A stretch of DNA of 40,302 nucleotides from Pseudomonadota bacterium (GTDB lineage Bacteria > Desulfobacterota > Desulfobulbia > Desulfobulbales > JAGXFP01), in assembly GCA_018823285.1 (NCBI GenBank), contig JAHJIQ010000071.1, positions 1 to 40,302 of the forward strand, in the 5' to 3' direction. The notes below the pieces were generated by a model that searched no databases, was not told the origin of the DNA, and was given only the letters and a program-made list of their open reading frames with translations. The position numbers were made by a program, and so were the translations under genes. Each line of letters begins with the position of its first letter. Position 1 is the first letter of the stretch. Positions 32,794-40,302 of the stretch are shown piece after piece.

Positions 32794-33080
32794 ATACTTA
32801 CAGCCTCCTGAAGGATCTCATTGCGAATGTATGGTGACAATGAAGCCTCGGTGACCACATCGACTTTGATGTGTATAAAATCCTCAATCTCCTGCTTAAT
32901 GGCAATCAGGTCAAGAAGGGATCTGCCCGGCCCCAACTCGACAATAAGATCGACGTCACTGTCCGGGTTGGCCTGACCGCGGGCATACGAACCAAATACT
33001 CTAACACTCAATGCGCCATGTTCCCTGGCAACACGCAGTATTTCATCTCTTTTATCTTCCAGCAACGATTTTTTTCCCAT
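32790..33080 (-). CDS. mntA: MntA-like nucleotidyltransferase antitoxin
   Basis: This 96-residue minimal nucleotidyltransferase has the GSx10DxD motif in GSYARGQANPDSDVDLIVEL, plus a third acidic residue region at KVDVVTEASL. MntA proteins neutralise HepT by adding AMP to a Tyr near the RX4HxY motif. The ATG at 33080 has GAGGTGG just upstream. The open frame continues 60 codons further, but that part has no conserved sequence. Confidence 0.9.
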   Translation of the reverse strand: MGKKSLLEDKRDEILRVAREHGALSVRVFGSYARGQANPDSDVDLIVELGPGRSLLDLIAIKQEIEDFIHIKVDVVTEASLSPYIRNEILQEAVSI

Positions 33081-33239
33081 AAACCACCTCGCAGATTGGG
33101 CACAGCACCTGATATGGATACCCGATGATAACACATAAGCTAAGCCAAGAAAACACTTGCCTGATCGTGGGCAGAACATTGCGAAGCTGTTCATGACTGA
33201 GGCGAGAAGACAAAGTCTCGATCCATGTTGTTTCTTCAA

Positions 33240-33390
33240 ACAATAACGGAAAGGTCGCACATTTCTCTGAGTTTTTCAAGGCTATACAGACGTAGAAGCC
33301 GCCCTGGCTGCCGATATCTTTCACAAACGGGAAGTCCCGATCTCCGACGTGAAGAAGCACCTTCAGGAGGAAGGGATCAAGATACGATAG
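33240..33390 (+). pseudogene. hisF 3'-end fragment, copy B
   Basis: Allowing one two-base shift, this encodes GKVAHFSEFFKA and then VEAALAADIFHKREVPISDV, KKHLQEEGIKIR-stop. It matches the last 47 residues of HisF. Its codons are G+C rich, like the first part of hisHF and unlike the present hisHF 3' end. It may therefore be the original tail of the host gene. Confidence 0.88.
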
Positions 33391-33419
33391 TTGGGAAGTA
33401 CACTGAAAGTGAAAATACC

Positions 33420-33460
33420 AATAGCCACCTTCAAAGTATCGGGGGGGTGGCTATTCTTTC
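33420..33460 (+). terminator. Terminator following hisF copy B
   Basis: AATAGCCACC and GGTGGCTATT form a 10-bp stem with a 16-base loop, followed by CTTTC. It lies 30 bases after the copy B stop and is probably the original hisF terminator. A degraded version follows copy A. Confidence 0.7.
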
Positions 33461-33480
33461 AAAATCTGTACTTGCTATTA

Positions 33481-33786
33481 TCAAGGGGTGGGAAAGTGTG
33501 TTTCCAGATCCATTCGCCCGTGAAGAATACGAACAATCTCAATAGTTTGTGTTGATTTCGCCCGGTAAAAGATGACATGACTTCCGGCTTGCATTTTACG
33601 GTAACCCGTTCTGATGTCGCTACAGTCAATCCCGATGTGGGGGTTTGCGGCCAATTGCTGGAAACAGTCATCCATCATGTTGAGATACATGTTACGCTGT
33701 TCCCGCCCCCATCTTTCAAAGGTGTAAAGTGCGATTTCCAACAGATCCTTTCTGGCCTTTTGGGTCAGGACAAAACCGGCCATCAA
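33481..33786 (-). CDS. parE: ParE/RelE-family toxin
   Basis: This 101-residue protein has the ParE layout. It opens FVLTQKARKDLLEIALYTFE, then WGREQRNMYLNMMDDCFQQL and PHIGIDCSDIRTGYRKMQ. The C-terminal strands are HVIFYRAK and IEIVRILHGRMD. ParE proteins of this type usually poison gyrase. The start overlaps the antitoxin stop by four bases. It sits between hisF copies B and C. Confidence 0.9.
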   Translation of the reverse strand: MMAGFVLTQKARKDLLEIALYTFERWGREQRNMYLNMMDDCFQQLAANPHIGIDCSDIRTGYRKMQAGSHVIFYRAKSTQTIEIVRILHGRMDLETHFPTP

Positions 33787-34025
33787 TCAGATCCCTGCTT
33801 GTCAAGTTCAGCAATCAACCCTTCCAGTGAATATTCGGCAACGCCGCTTTCCTCGCCTTCAATCAAGGCCCGGCGCAACACCGCAAGCCTGGCTTCCCTT
33901 TCTTCCAGCAACCGCAAACCAGCCCGAATGGCCTCGCTTGCTGAACCGAAATAACCCTGGGCGACCTGTCCGGCGATGAACGTTTCATAATGATCACCAA
34001 GGGTGACACTGGTATTCTTAGACAT
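33783..34025 (-). CDS. parD: ParD-like antitoxin (ribbon-helix-helix)
   Basis: This 80-residue protein begins MSKNTSVTLGDHYETFIAGQ. It continues YGSASEAIRAGLRLLEERE-like sequence (here GYFGSASEAIRAGLRLLEER), the CopG/ParD DNA-binding half. An acidic C-terminal tail wraps the toxin. It is the first gene of the pair and probably autorepresses from the A+T-rich stretch at 34030-34080. Confidence 0.92.
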   Translation of the reverse strand: MSKNTSVTLGDHYETFIAGQVAQGYFGSASEAIRAGLRLLEEREARLAVLRRALIEGEESGVAEYSLEGLIAELDKQGSD

Positions 34026-34183
34026 GAGACAATCTCCTATAATAACGGAACGATCCTACTTTATAATATTTATTGGTATCGGTCAAGAACCCTGCTTAAA
34101 CCCGGCTCCTTCAAGGCTGCAGCAACAATATCGGGGCATAAAAGGTGCAAAACAGCAAGCTGTCAAGAGCTATTATCCCTTTA

Positions 34184-34268
34184 GTCACCGTCTGCGAGAA
34201 GCTCGGCGCAGGAGAAACACTTCTTGACCTGCATGGAAAAGGGGCCGGGGCCTCTTTTGACCTTTGAG
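34184..34268 (+). pseudogene. hisF internal fragment, copy C
   Basis: The sequence encodes [20 protein letters not shown] and ends near SFDL. It matches [21 protein letters not shown]...GYDL of HisF (hisHF bases about 31651-31737). Codons are G+C rich. Unlike copies A and B it comes from a more upstream part of hisF, so it records a separate event. The remaining bases from 34026 to 34396 contain no recognised gene. Confidence 0.8.
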
Positions 34269-34396
34269 GTAATTGTCCTGATTGATCAGATCGAAAAACT
34301 CTGCCAGTGGATCAATTCTGCGGCTAATACGACGTATATGAACTGAACTGTGAATAGTTAAGAAGATAGAGATACCCTTCAAAGCATCACGGGGCA

Positions 34397-34720
34397 TCAG
34401 CCAAGCAATCTGCGTTGGAGAAGTGTCTGCATATCACGACGACCATCGACAATTAAATACACATAGAAATTGTTACCATCTATCCGGTAAATGAGCCGGT
34501 ATGGTTTGAAAAAAATCTCTTTAAAATCACGGATTCCTATATTTATAAGTTCTCTCGGATACACACCTCGATCCGGCATCTCGCTCAAGCCAATAAATTT
34601 CTTCTCTATCTGACCAAGTACATATTCTGCTTTTTGGGGCGAGTCATGCCTTGACACATAGTTGAATATTTCTGCAAGATCTGCAACAACGTCTTCAGTA
34701 AGTTGAACCATGAAAGCCAC
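34397..34720 (-). CDS. RelE/ParE-family toxin
   Basis: This is a protein of about 105 residues with the RelE/ParE pattern: VQLTEDVVADLAEIFNYVSR, SPQKAEYVLGQIEKKFIGL, IRDFKEIFFKPYRLIYRI and VYLIVDGRRDMQTLLQRRLL. The frame can start at GTG 34720, overlapping the antitoxin stop (TAGTG), or at ATG 34711. It is coupled to the Phd/YefM-like antitoxin and lies after hisF copy C. Confidence 0.88.
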   Translation of the reverse strand: MAFMVQLTEDVVADLAEIFNYVSRHDSPQKAEYVLGQIEKKFIGLSEMPDRGVYPRELINIGIRDFKEIFFKPYRLIYRIDGNNFYVYLIVDGRRDMQTLLQRRLLG

Positions 34721-34995
34721 TAAACAATCCCCGCTCCTTTTCGAATGCGGTGTATTGCATCACTTGCAGCAACAACTTTCCCTTCTTCGATCTGACGGTT
34801 TCCCAGCGCCAATATCTTCAACAGAGCTATTGTTTCCTGGGTTTCCTCATAACTCTTTATATCCTGTATTACGACTTTCGCTTCACCGTTTTGAGTAATA
34901 ACCAGCGGTTCTCCCTCATCCCCTAAGTTTCTAATAATTTCTGCTGCATGGGCTTTCAAATAGCTTATAGGCTTAATTTGGCTGGATAATCTCAT
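34720..34995 (-). CDS. Phd/YefM-type antitoxin
   Basis: This is a 91-residue protein. Its first half reads IKPISYLKAHAAEIIRNL, then GEPLVITQNGEAKVVIQDIK, a textbook Phd/YefM fold. The C-terminal helix (TIALLKILALGNRQIEEGK) would bind the toxin. It overlaps the toxin start by one base. GGAGG lies upstream of the ATG at 34995. This is the outermost of the three pairs behind hisHF. Confidence 0.9.
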   Translation of the reverse strand: MRLSSQIKPISYLKAHAAEIIRNLGDEGEPLVITQNGEAKVVIQDIKSYEETQETIALLKILALGNRQIEEGKVVAASDAIHRIRKGAGIV

Positions 34996-35132
34996 TGGAT
35001 ACCTCCTTGCAGGAATTACAGGACCATATTAAAACCATATTTAGTCTTGCGTCAAAGAATATATCTGCCATGCACCAGTATGGCTAAGGGAGGGACACAA
35101 TGGATGTCCTCAGAATTTTAATTCTGCGCTCT

Positions 35133-37196
35133 TTAAGGTTCATCACCCACAATCTGTACTACATCAATCTGCTTCCAGCCAGAAGTCAGCGAAGTATTCA
35201 GTGTCAGTTTCACGCGATGGACCGGAAACGGCGTGGCCGGAAAGCGTAGCGCGAACCACGCAATCTGCCCCGGCGGATAATTATTTGGATCGACACCTTC
35301 CCAGAGGACTTGTACGCGTCCGTCTGCGGCAAGGGCCTCTATTTTGGCAATCGTGCCCGGCGTGTAGCTTTGGCGTACGCGTAACTCGGTGGCATGCACC
35401 GGTTGCGCGAAACCGACCTCGAGCCATTCGAGTTTGCTGTTCGCTCCACTATGGCACCAGGCATTAGGGTTGTCAGAGTAGGTCGCGACGTTGGGCGCAC
35501 CGGTCGCCTGCAGCGCGTTGTAACGATCCGTACCGTATTCGCTGCTGGCACTGGCGGTGCTTGCCCACTGCCCCCGCGGATCGGTATAGATATTCCCTTC
35601 GTCGATGTCCGAATACGGAACGATCGTTAATGATTCTACGCTCGGCGGTTGAGTCGAGGGTTGTGTTCCCATGATGGGCGTTGGCGTTGCAGAAAGGGCA
35701 TCACCCACAAGCTGCACCGCATCGATCTGCTTCCAGCCGGAAATCAGCGAAATATTCAGCGTCAGTTTCACGCGATGGACCGGAAACGTTGTTGTCGGAA
35801 AGCGCAGCACGAACCACGAAATCTGATTCGGCAGATATGTATTTGGGTCACTACCTTCCCAGAGAACCTGGACGCGTCCGTCTGCGGCAATAGCCTCAAC
35901 CTTGGTAATCGTCCCCGGTGTGTAGTTTTGCCGTACACGCAATTCTGTCGCTTGCACCGGCTGCGAAAAATAGACCTCGAGCCATTCGAGTTTGCTGTTC
36001 GAACCACTGTGGCACCAGGCATTCGGATTATCAGAATAGGTGTCAACGTTGGGTGCGCCGGTCGCCTGCAGCGCGTTGTAACGATCCAATCCGTATTCGC
36101 TGCTGGCTTTGGCAAAGGCCGCCCACTGACCACGCGAGTCGCCGAGAATACCGCCCTCGTCGATCTCCGAGCCAGGGACGACGGTCACCGACGCCACTGA
36201 CGGCATGGCCGGAACAGGCGAGGCGGCTGTTGTTTGCAGCGCTGGGCCGGCCACTGGTGATCCTGACCCGGTCCGGGATATCGGCGGCAGGGAAGCATCT
36301 AAAGGGAGCGGCGACAGCAACTCCCGGGCCGGCCAGCTCCAGTCCGGCGCACCTGCGGCCGCATCGGTATCATTTGCCGCCATGAGCCGCCGGCTGATGA
36401 AGATCAGCTCCACATTTGATTCTTCGTTGCCCAAGGCATCGTTGACTCGCTGGGCCTGGTCGATGCAGAGCAGCGCACCCGAGGCGTTGCCGGCACGCTC
36501 GCTGATCAGGGCGCGCAAGGTCCAGGCGGATATGTTGTCTCGCTGCTTCGTGAGCACCACGTCGATCTGGGCTGCAGCTTCCTCGAGCCGATTTTCGAGG
36601 AGCGCGTCCCGGGCCAGCGCGATCACCCGCTGGGCATGGCGTTCAGGCCCGTCGGACGGGACGACGATCTCCAACGGAATCTCCTCAGCAAAAACCTCTC
36701 CGGTCCAGCCGCCACTTCCGGGGATGGTTTTGTCAATCGCAAGTCGGGCGCGCAAAGTATAAACGCCCGGTATCAGCTTCTGAGTCGACTCAGAAGCAAA
36801 GCGCCAGAGTCCACCTGCAATTCGAGAGTTATCCAATGTTGCCACAGCGTCATCGGGTCGGCCAACAGCCTGTCCTCGTATACCTGGTGCGTTGCCCCGC
36901 TCATCAACGAGTTGCACATCAATCGCATCAACCCAGCTTCCAGCTGCCGGCGCGAGCACCACTTCCCCGATTTCGTCACCGAGGTCGTCCAACCTGATAC
37001 GCAAAGCCAAAAGCAGCGGCTCACCCTGCTCGACAATATCGTCGGCGACGCCGCGCAGGGTCATGCTGAGCTCTGGCCCTGTCCTTCCCTGCGCCCGGAC
37101 TGCTGACGCGAGCGTCACAAGCAAAGCCATCGCCGCCAGCAAACAGGCAACGATACGCACGACGGCGGGAATCGGGGCTGCCGAATGCTCGCTCAT
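35133..37196 (-). CDS. Secreted protein with two tandem discoidin-like domains
   Basis: This 687-residue protein has a signal peptide (about residues 1-35, ending VRAQ). Residues 40-170 form a beta-rich domain (LRGVADDIVEQGEPLLLALR). A TPR-like helical part follows near 190-265 (ALARDALLENRLEEAAAQID), then a Pro/Ser linker. Two copies of a galactose-binding/discoidin-like domain start near 345 and 530. They share YNALQATGAPNV-TYSDNPN, AWCHSG-NSKLEWLEV and VQVLWEG. The copies are 186 residues (558 bases) apart and remain close at the DNA level. Such domains often bind sugars or cell surfaces. It overlaps the protease gene by four bases and probably works with it outside the cytoplasm. Confidence 0.75.
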   Translation of the reverse strand: MSEHSAAPIPAVVRIVACLLAAMALLVTLASAVRAQGRTGPELSMTLRGVADDIVEQGEPLLLALRIRLDDLGDEIGEVVLAPAAGSWVDAIDVQLVDERGNAPGIRGQAVGRPDDAVATLDNSRIAGGLWRFASESTQKLIPGVYTLRARLAIDKTIPGSGGWTGEVFAEEIPLEIVVPSDGPERHAQRVIALARDALLENRLEEAAAQIDVVLTKQRDNISAWTLRALISERAGNASGALLCIDQAQRVNDALGNEESNVELIFISRRLMAANDTDAAAGAPDWSWPARELLSPLPLDASLPPISRTGSGSPVAGPALQTTAASPVPAMPSVASVTVVPGSEIDEGGILGDSRGQWAAFAKASSEYGLDRYNALQATGAPNVDTYSDNPNAWCHSGSNSKLEWLEVYFSQPVQATELRVRQNYTPGTITKVEAIAADGRVQVLWEGSDPNTYLPNQISWFVLRFPTTTFPVHRVKLTLNISLISGWKQIDAVQLVGDALSATPTPIMGTQPSTQPPSVESLTIVPYSDIDEGNIYTDPRGQWASTASASSEYGTDRYNALQATGAPNVATYSDNPNAWCHSGANSKLEWLEVGFAQPVHATELRVRQSYTPGTIAKIEALAADGRVQVLWEGVDPNNYPPGQIAWFALRFPATPFPVHRVKLTLNTSLTSGWKQIDVVQIVGDEP

Positions 37197-39724
37197 TGTC
37201 TCAATCCTTTAGGTCGTTTCCATCCTCTCGGACGCTCCGGCGCGGCGTCGTTGGGGCAGATCTGCGCGTCACAGTTACCAAATCTCTCGGCAGCATCGCC
37301 GTAACGGGACTGCATCGGCCGACCGGAATTGCCTTTCCGATCGCTCGCATTCACCCCCGTACCTTTAGGTGACGTACAGATCTCAAGGCCGATGTCTTCG
37401 GTCCCCGGCGGGACCCAATAGTAGCTTTCTCCCCCCGTCCAGACCTCCAGACCAGACTGCGTCCTGACCTTACCCCGGACCGGATAGACATTAGTGAAAT
37501 AGTAACGCATCAGGCACTGTTCATTTCCCGATGCATCGCCATGCTCATAACCAATGAGCCATCCGCCATGGGGTCCGCAGGTTTTGGAAATTCGATATTG
37601 AACGTAGGGGGCGAGGTCAGCGTAGCCGGTGCCCGGCGGCAACCCCCCTATGCGCACTTCAGTCGCAACCGCGGCTTCGATTTTTCTTTCCAGATCCGGG
37701 CCATGCTTGGACAGCCAGTTGAACCCGGTAGCTTCCTCGAAGACATCTACATCGCGCACCTTCGAAGAAGAGCCGATCACCAATTGTCCCATCTTTCTTC
37801 CATCTCCGTAGAAAGCGGCTGGAATGTAGTAAAAGTTCTCTTTCCAATGGGTCGGACCATGGTGATCCGCGCCGACGGAGTGGAGCAACTCATGTGCCAC
37901 CGTCCGGTCATAAGCCCGCGCGAAATCGCCCGCCGGCAGGTTCCACGGTTTGCTGATGCCGATATTTAGTTTATTGCCAAACTCATCCAGATCATTGCGG
38001 TGCGGCATGCCGATCCACTTGACGTTTCTCGGTTTAGAAGCGAGAGGGTAATCAATGGGGAAGTTAGCAGGCCCTTCATCGTCGAATTTAATCACCACCC
38101 CGTGCTGCTCTTCCCGGTGCGGCGCTTCTCTGCGGTTCCCGTTCATCAGCCGATCCTTCTCCGACATCTCTCTTTTGCTGAGCCGGCTGTGAACGGCCAG
38201 ACCCGTGGCCTTCTCGAAGATGCGAATGCCGGCCAAGGCGTCGGACCGCATGAGGTTGAGGATAAAGAAATCCTTGCGCTTCGGATTACCTTCTACCCGC
38301 CTATCGCGCTTAGGATCACTGCCGGCACGGGTACCATCCTTTCCGCTCATGGCGAACCCGCGATACTCTTCGTAGAGGGTGAAACCGTCCCCCTTGTACC
38401 CGTCGCCCGAAGGTTCGTCCTCGCCGTCATCTTCGTCGGAGAACTTCGCGACGTCGTTGTCGGTAAGCCACGCCTCAGCGATCCATCTCCCGGGGAGCCT
38501 CTTGGGGATCAGGATTCCGGGGTAGAGGGTATCCTCTTGACCTTCAAGTCTGCCGACAATAGGACGCCCATCCGCCAGCTCGGCGGTCACGAGCAGCACA
38601 GTCCTGCCGCCGAAATCGAAGGAATCAATCCTTGCCATTGCTGCAGGCCGCCCTTTGTCTTTCACAGGACGCGACACCTCCAGGCTCTGTCCTTCCTTGC
38701 CAGGCCGCCCTGGACTCGCGGGATCAACATCCAACCGCATATCGGGATATTTATCCTCTGCATTCAGTGGCCAGTTCATCGCAACACCAGGCTCACGTGA
38801 GGTATTCACCAATTCGAAGCGAAAATATTTTACTTTGGGCAAGTCAGCCGATTTCACATCCTTCTTTGATTGTAAAACCGCTTTAACGTCGAGGTAATTG
38901 CCCTCTTTGCCAGGCTCTTTGATCGAACCGAAGGGCCGCCATTTCTCATAGGAAACCGGCTTGCCCTTATCGTCATAGCCTGCCAATTCCACGACGACCT
39001 TGAAATCACTGTACTCAGGCACGAGTACGACACTCCCTGTCGTGCGATGCCCGGCACGGCCATCTTCTTCAAGATAATCCTGTTCCGATGTGGCGTGCAG
39101 CACCCCGATTTTCGTCGGTGCTTGACCGTTAAAAAGTGTCGACACAGTGTTATACAACAACTCGGTGCGCTCCTCGTTGATGGTCTTTTCAGGGGGGTTC
39201 CACTCGCTGCGTTTGATGTGACTTGGAACAGGGGTATCCAGCCGGGTCGGTAAGCCCATCTGGAACTCACCAGTTTCGTGGTTGAGTGAAAGGTTCAGAT
39301 TCACAGCGTCTTTTACTATCGTCTGATCAAACGCCGCCTGTGATGACCAGGCAAGGCGATGTGTCGGAGAGTCATCCAGGCTTGAACTCACCTCGTTGCC
39401 GTTAACTCGCACCTTTCCCGCGATCCATCTCGAATGGCCGCGTGAGTAAAGCTGCGGCTCGCGCACCAGCTCGAAATGGAAAGTCGCATAGCTTTTCGAA
39501 CTTGTCTTTTCCTTGTAGTAGCCGTGGGATACCCGGTCTATCCATGTGTTCAGTTGAACGGTGGCCTGACCGGTAAATCGTTCGACAGAATCCCAGATCA
39601 ACCAGTCCATTTTTCTGGTCGGCTCTCCACCGTCATTTCTATTCTGGGCAAAGCAGGGCGCTAGCGAATAGACCGACAAAACCGCAGCCACTAGAGCCAC
39701 CAGTTTGATACGCGAAATTTGCAT
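37193..39724 (-). CDS. Large secreted metalloprotease with metzincin zinc motif
   Basis: This 843-residue protein has a signal peptide (SLAPCFAQ cleavage region). Near residue 610 it carries HELLHSVGADHHG, matching the metzincin zinc site HExxHxxGxxH. I do not recognise the rest. The N-terminal 350 residues look beta-rich (FKVVVELAGYDDKGKPVSYE), and an acidic segment near 435 (FSDEDDGEDEPSGDGYKGDG) could bind calcium. The C-terminal 200 residues contain several Cys. The start is the ATG at 39724, with GAGGGG upstream, rather than the GTG just before. It is translationally coupled to the discoidin-like protein. Confidence 0.75.
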   Translation of the reverse strand: MQISRIKLVALVAAVLSVYSLAPCFAQNRNDGGEPTRKMDWLIWDSVERFTGQATVQLNTWIDRVSHGYYKEKTSSKSYATFHFELVREPQLYSRGHSRWIAGKVRVNGNEVSSSLDDSPTHRLAWSSQAAFDQTIVKDAVNLNLSLNHETGEFQMGLPTRLDTPVPSHIKRSEWNPPEKTINEERTELLYNTVSTLFNGQAPTKIGVLHATSEQDYLEEDGRAGHRTTGSVVLVPEYSDFKVVVELAGYDDKGKPVSYEKWRPFGSIKEPGKEGNYLDVKAVLQSKKDVKSADLPKVKYFRFELVNTSREPGVAMNWPLNAEDKYPDMRLDVDPASPGRPGKEGQSLEVSRPVKDKGRPAAMARIDSFDFGGRTVLLVTAELADGRPIVGRLEGQEDTLYPGILIPKRLPGRWIAEAWLTDNDVAKFSDEDDGEDEPSGDGYKGDGFTLYEEYRGFAMSGKDGTRAGSDPKRDRRVEGNPKRKDFFILNLMRSDALAGIRIFEKATGLAVHSRLSKREMSEKDRLMNGNRREAPHREEQHGVVIKFDDEGPANFPIDYPLASKPRNVKWIGMPHRNDLDEFGNKLNIGISKPWNLPAGDFARAYDRTVAHELLHSVGADHHGPTHWKENFYYIPAAFYGDGRKMGQLVIGSSSKVRDVDVFEEATGFNWLSKHGPDLERKIEAAVATEVRIGGLPPGTGYADLAPYVQYRISKTCGPHGGWLIGYEHGDASGNEQCLMRYYFTNVYPVRGKVRTQSGLEVWTGGESYYWVPPGTEDIGLEICTSPKGTGVNASDRKGNSGRPMQSRYGDAAERFGNCDAQICPNDAAPERPRGWKRPKGLRQ

Positions 39725-39815
39725 CACCGTTAGCCCCTCATCAGCAGGTAACCGTTGATCGCTCGTTGCTGTGGAGCAGAGAAAAAAACGAGAGAATCAG
39801 GATCCAGACGCGCTT

Positions 39816-40302
39816 CTACCATAGGCCTTTCAACGCCTTGAAACCCTCTTTTACCGCACCACCCAGCTGTTCCTTGGTTTTCTCCATCTCGGACTTGGAT
39901 TCCTGCTGAGACTTATTTCCAGCAGAGTTGGTCGTTTTCTCAACCTCAGATTTGGATCCATGCTGAGTCTTGTTTCCAGAGGGGCTGGCTGCTATAGATT
40001 CTTGCTTCTGCGGGTAAGAGAAATCCCAGATGCGCGAGTGAGAAACCCAGCCCGCAGTCTCCCTGGCGAGCAAACCGTGATCACGGGAGTAGTCCTTCTC
40101 GTCCCCTCGGTACGCATTGTCAATGACAATAAGCGTATAGTAGTCATCCTTGTCTGCGGCTTTGAGATACTCCAGCCAGGTTCCCCAGACAGCCTGATCC
40201 TGCTGGTTTTGCTGGCCATCCTCCTGTGCCTGGTCGGCCGTGCTGATGGCTGCTGAGCGCTCATCCTCCTGGCGCTCCATTGCGGCCAGTTCAGGGTACT
40301 TA
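39816..40302 (-). CDS. Unrecognised protein, N-terminus beyond the window
   Basis: The reading frame is open to the window edge (KYPELAAMERQEDERS...), so the ATG at 40280 is probably internal. The visible part is hydrophilic, with WGTWLEYLKAADKDDYYTLI and a Lys/Ser/Glu-rich tail. The tail holds two similar units, GNKTQHGSKSEVEKT and GNKSQQESKSEMEKT, before the end GAVKEGFKALKGLW. I recognise no family. It is on the same strand as the protease and 91 bases upstream of it, so it is probably the preceding gene of the same operon. Confidence 0.55.
   Translation of the reverse strand, partial: KYPELAAMERQEDERSAAISTADQAQEDGQQNQQDQAVWGTWLEYLKAADKDDYYTLIVIDNAYRGDEKDYSRDHGLLARETAGWVSHSRIWDFSYPQKQESIAASPSGNKTQHGSKSEVEKTTNSAGNKSQQESKSEMEKTKEQLGGAVKEGFKALKGLW

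Noticed and set aside
32461..34995. Integron-type cassette array
   Set aside because: The cassettes are separated by hisF fragments rather than attC-like palindromes, and no integrase gene is present in the window.

Overview
The window looks like chromosomal DNA of an anaerobic member of the Desulfobacterota (Desulfobulbales- or Desulfuromonadales-like). The evidence is an octaheme c-type cytochrome of the hydroxylamine-oxidoreductase family, a c-heme-bearing sensor kinase, sigma-54 regulation, TRAP transport, RegBA-type redox control, and an anaerobic benzimidazole synthase (BzaF type) tied to cobamide assembly. Core genes are fairly G+C rich. Several inserted stretches are visibly A+T richer. 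No sequence search was possible, so family names rest on motifs read by eye.

Layout. (1) 1-6.4 kb is an accessory segment: Fic protein, DUF4143 ATPase, HicB-like protein, Phd/PIN pair, PepD dipeptidase, MazEF, and a broken pepD fragment. (2) 6.4-16 kb is cobamide lower-loop assembly on the minus strand. A ThiC-family gene, probably bzaF, lies behind one cobalamin riboswitch. cobC-cobU-cobT-cobS-cobDQ(fused)-cbiB lie behind a second. Each riboswitch has its own intrinsic terminator. A BrnTA pair and dispersed repeats sit inside this block. (3) 16-18.6 kb is a scar: a duplicated dctM tail joined to a response-regulator fragment, a REP-associated transposase with repeated ends, and what looks like a polymorphic-toxin tip with an immunity-type membrane protein. 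(4) 18.6-30.3 kb is a regulated redox and transport block. It holds dctPQM, an octaheme cytochrome, a heme-c sensor kinase, an NtrC-type regulator, nosL, regB and regA. Two good sigma-54 promoters, each with an upstream TACCATATGG palindrome, precede dctPQM and the cytochrome. A small-RNA-like unit with its own terminator lies between the first promoter and dctP. (5) 30.3-35 kb holds a fused, eukaryote-type HisHF followed by PilZ and three toxin-antitoxin pairs. These are separated by broken same-direction copies of the hisF 3' end. (6) 35-40.3 kb is an operon of secreted proteins: a metzincin-motif protease, a protein with two tandem discoidin-like domains, and an unrecognised protein cut by the window end.

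Two themes connect the regions. First, fragments of neighbouring housekeeping genes (pepD, dctM, hisF) are duplicated beside toxin-antitoxin or transposase cassettes, suggesting repeated insertion with partial target duplication. Second, the central block reads as one circuit: a periplasmic heme sensor signals to a sigma-54 activator, which likely drives organic-acid uptake, the octaheme cytochrome and a candidate small RNA.
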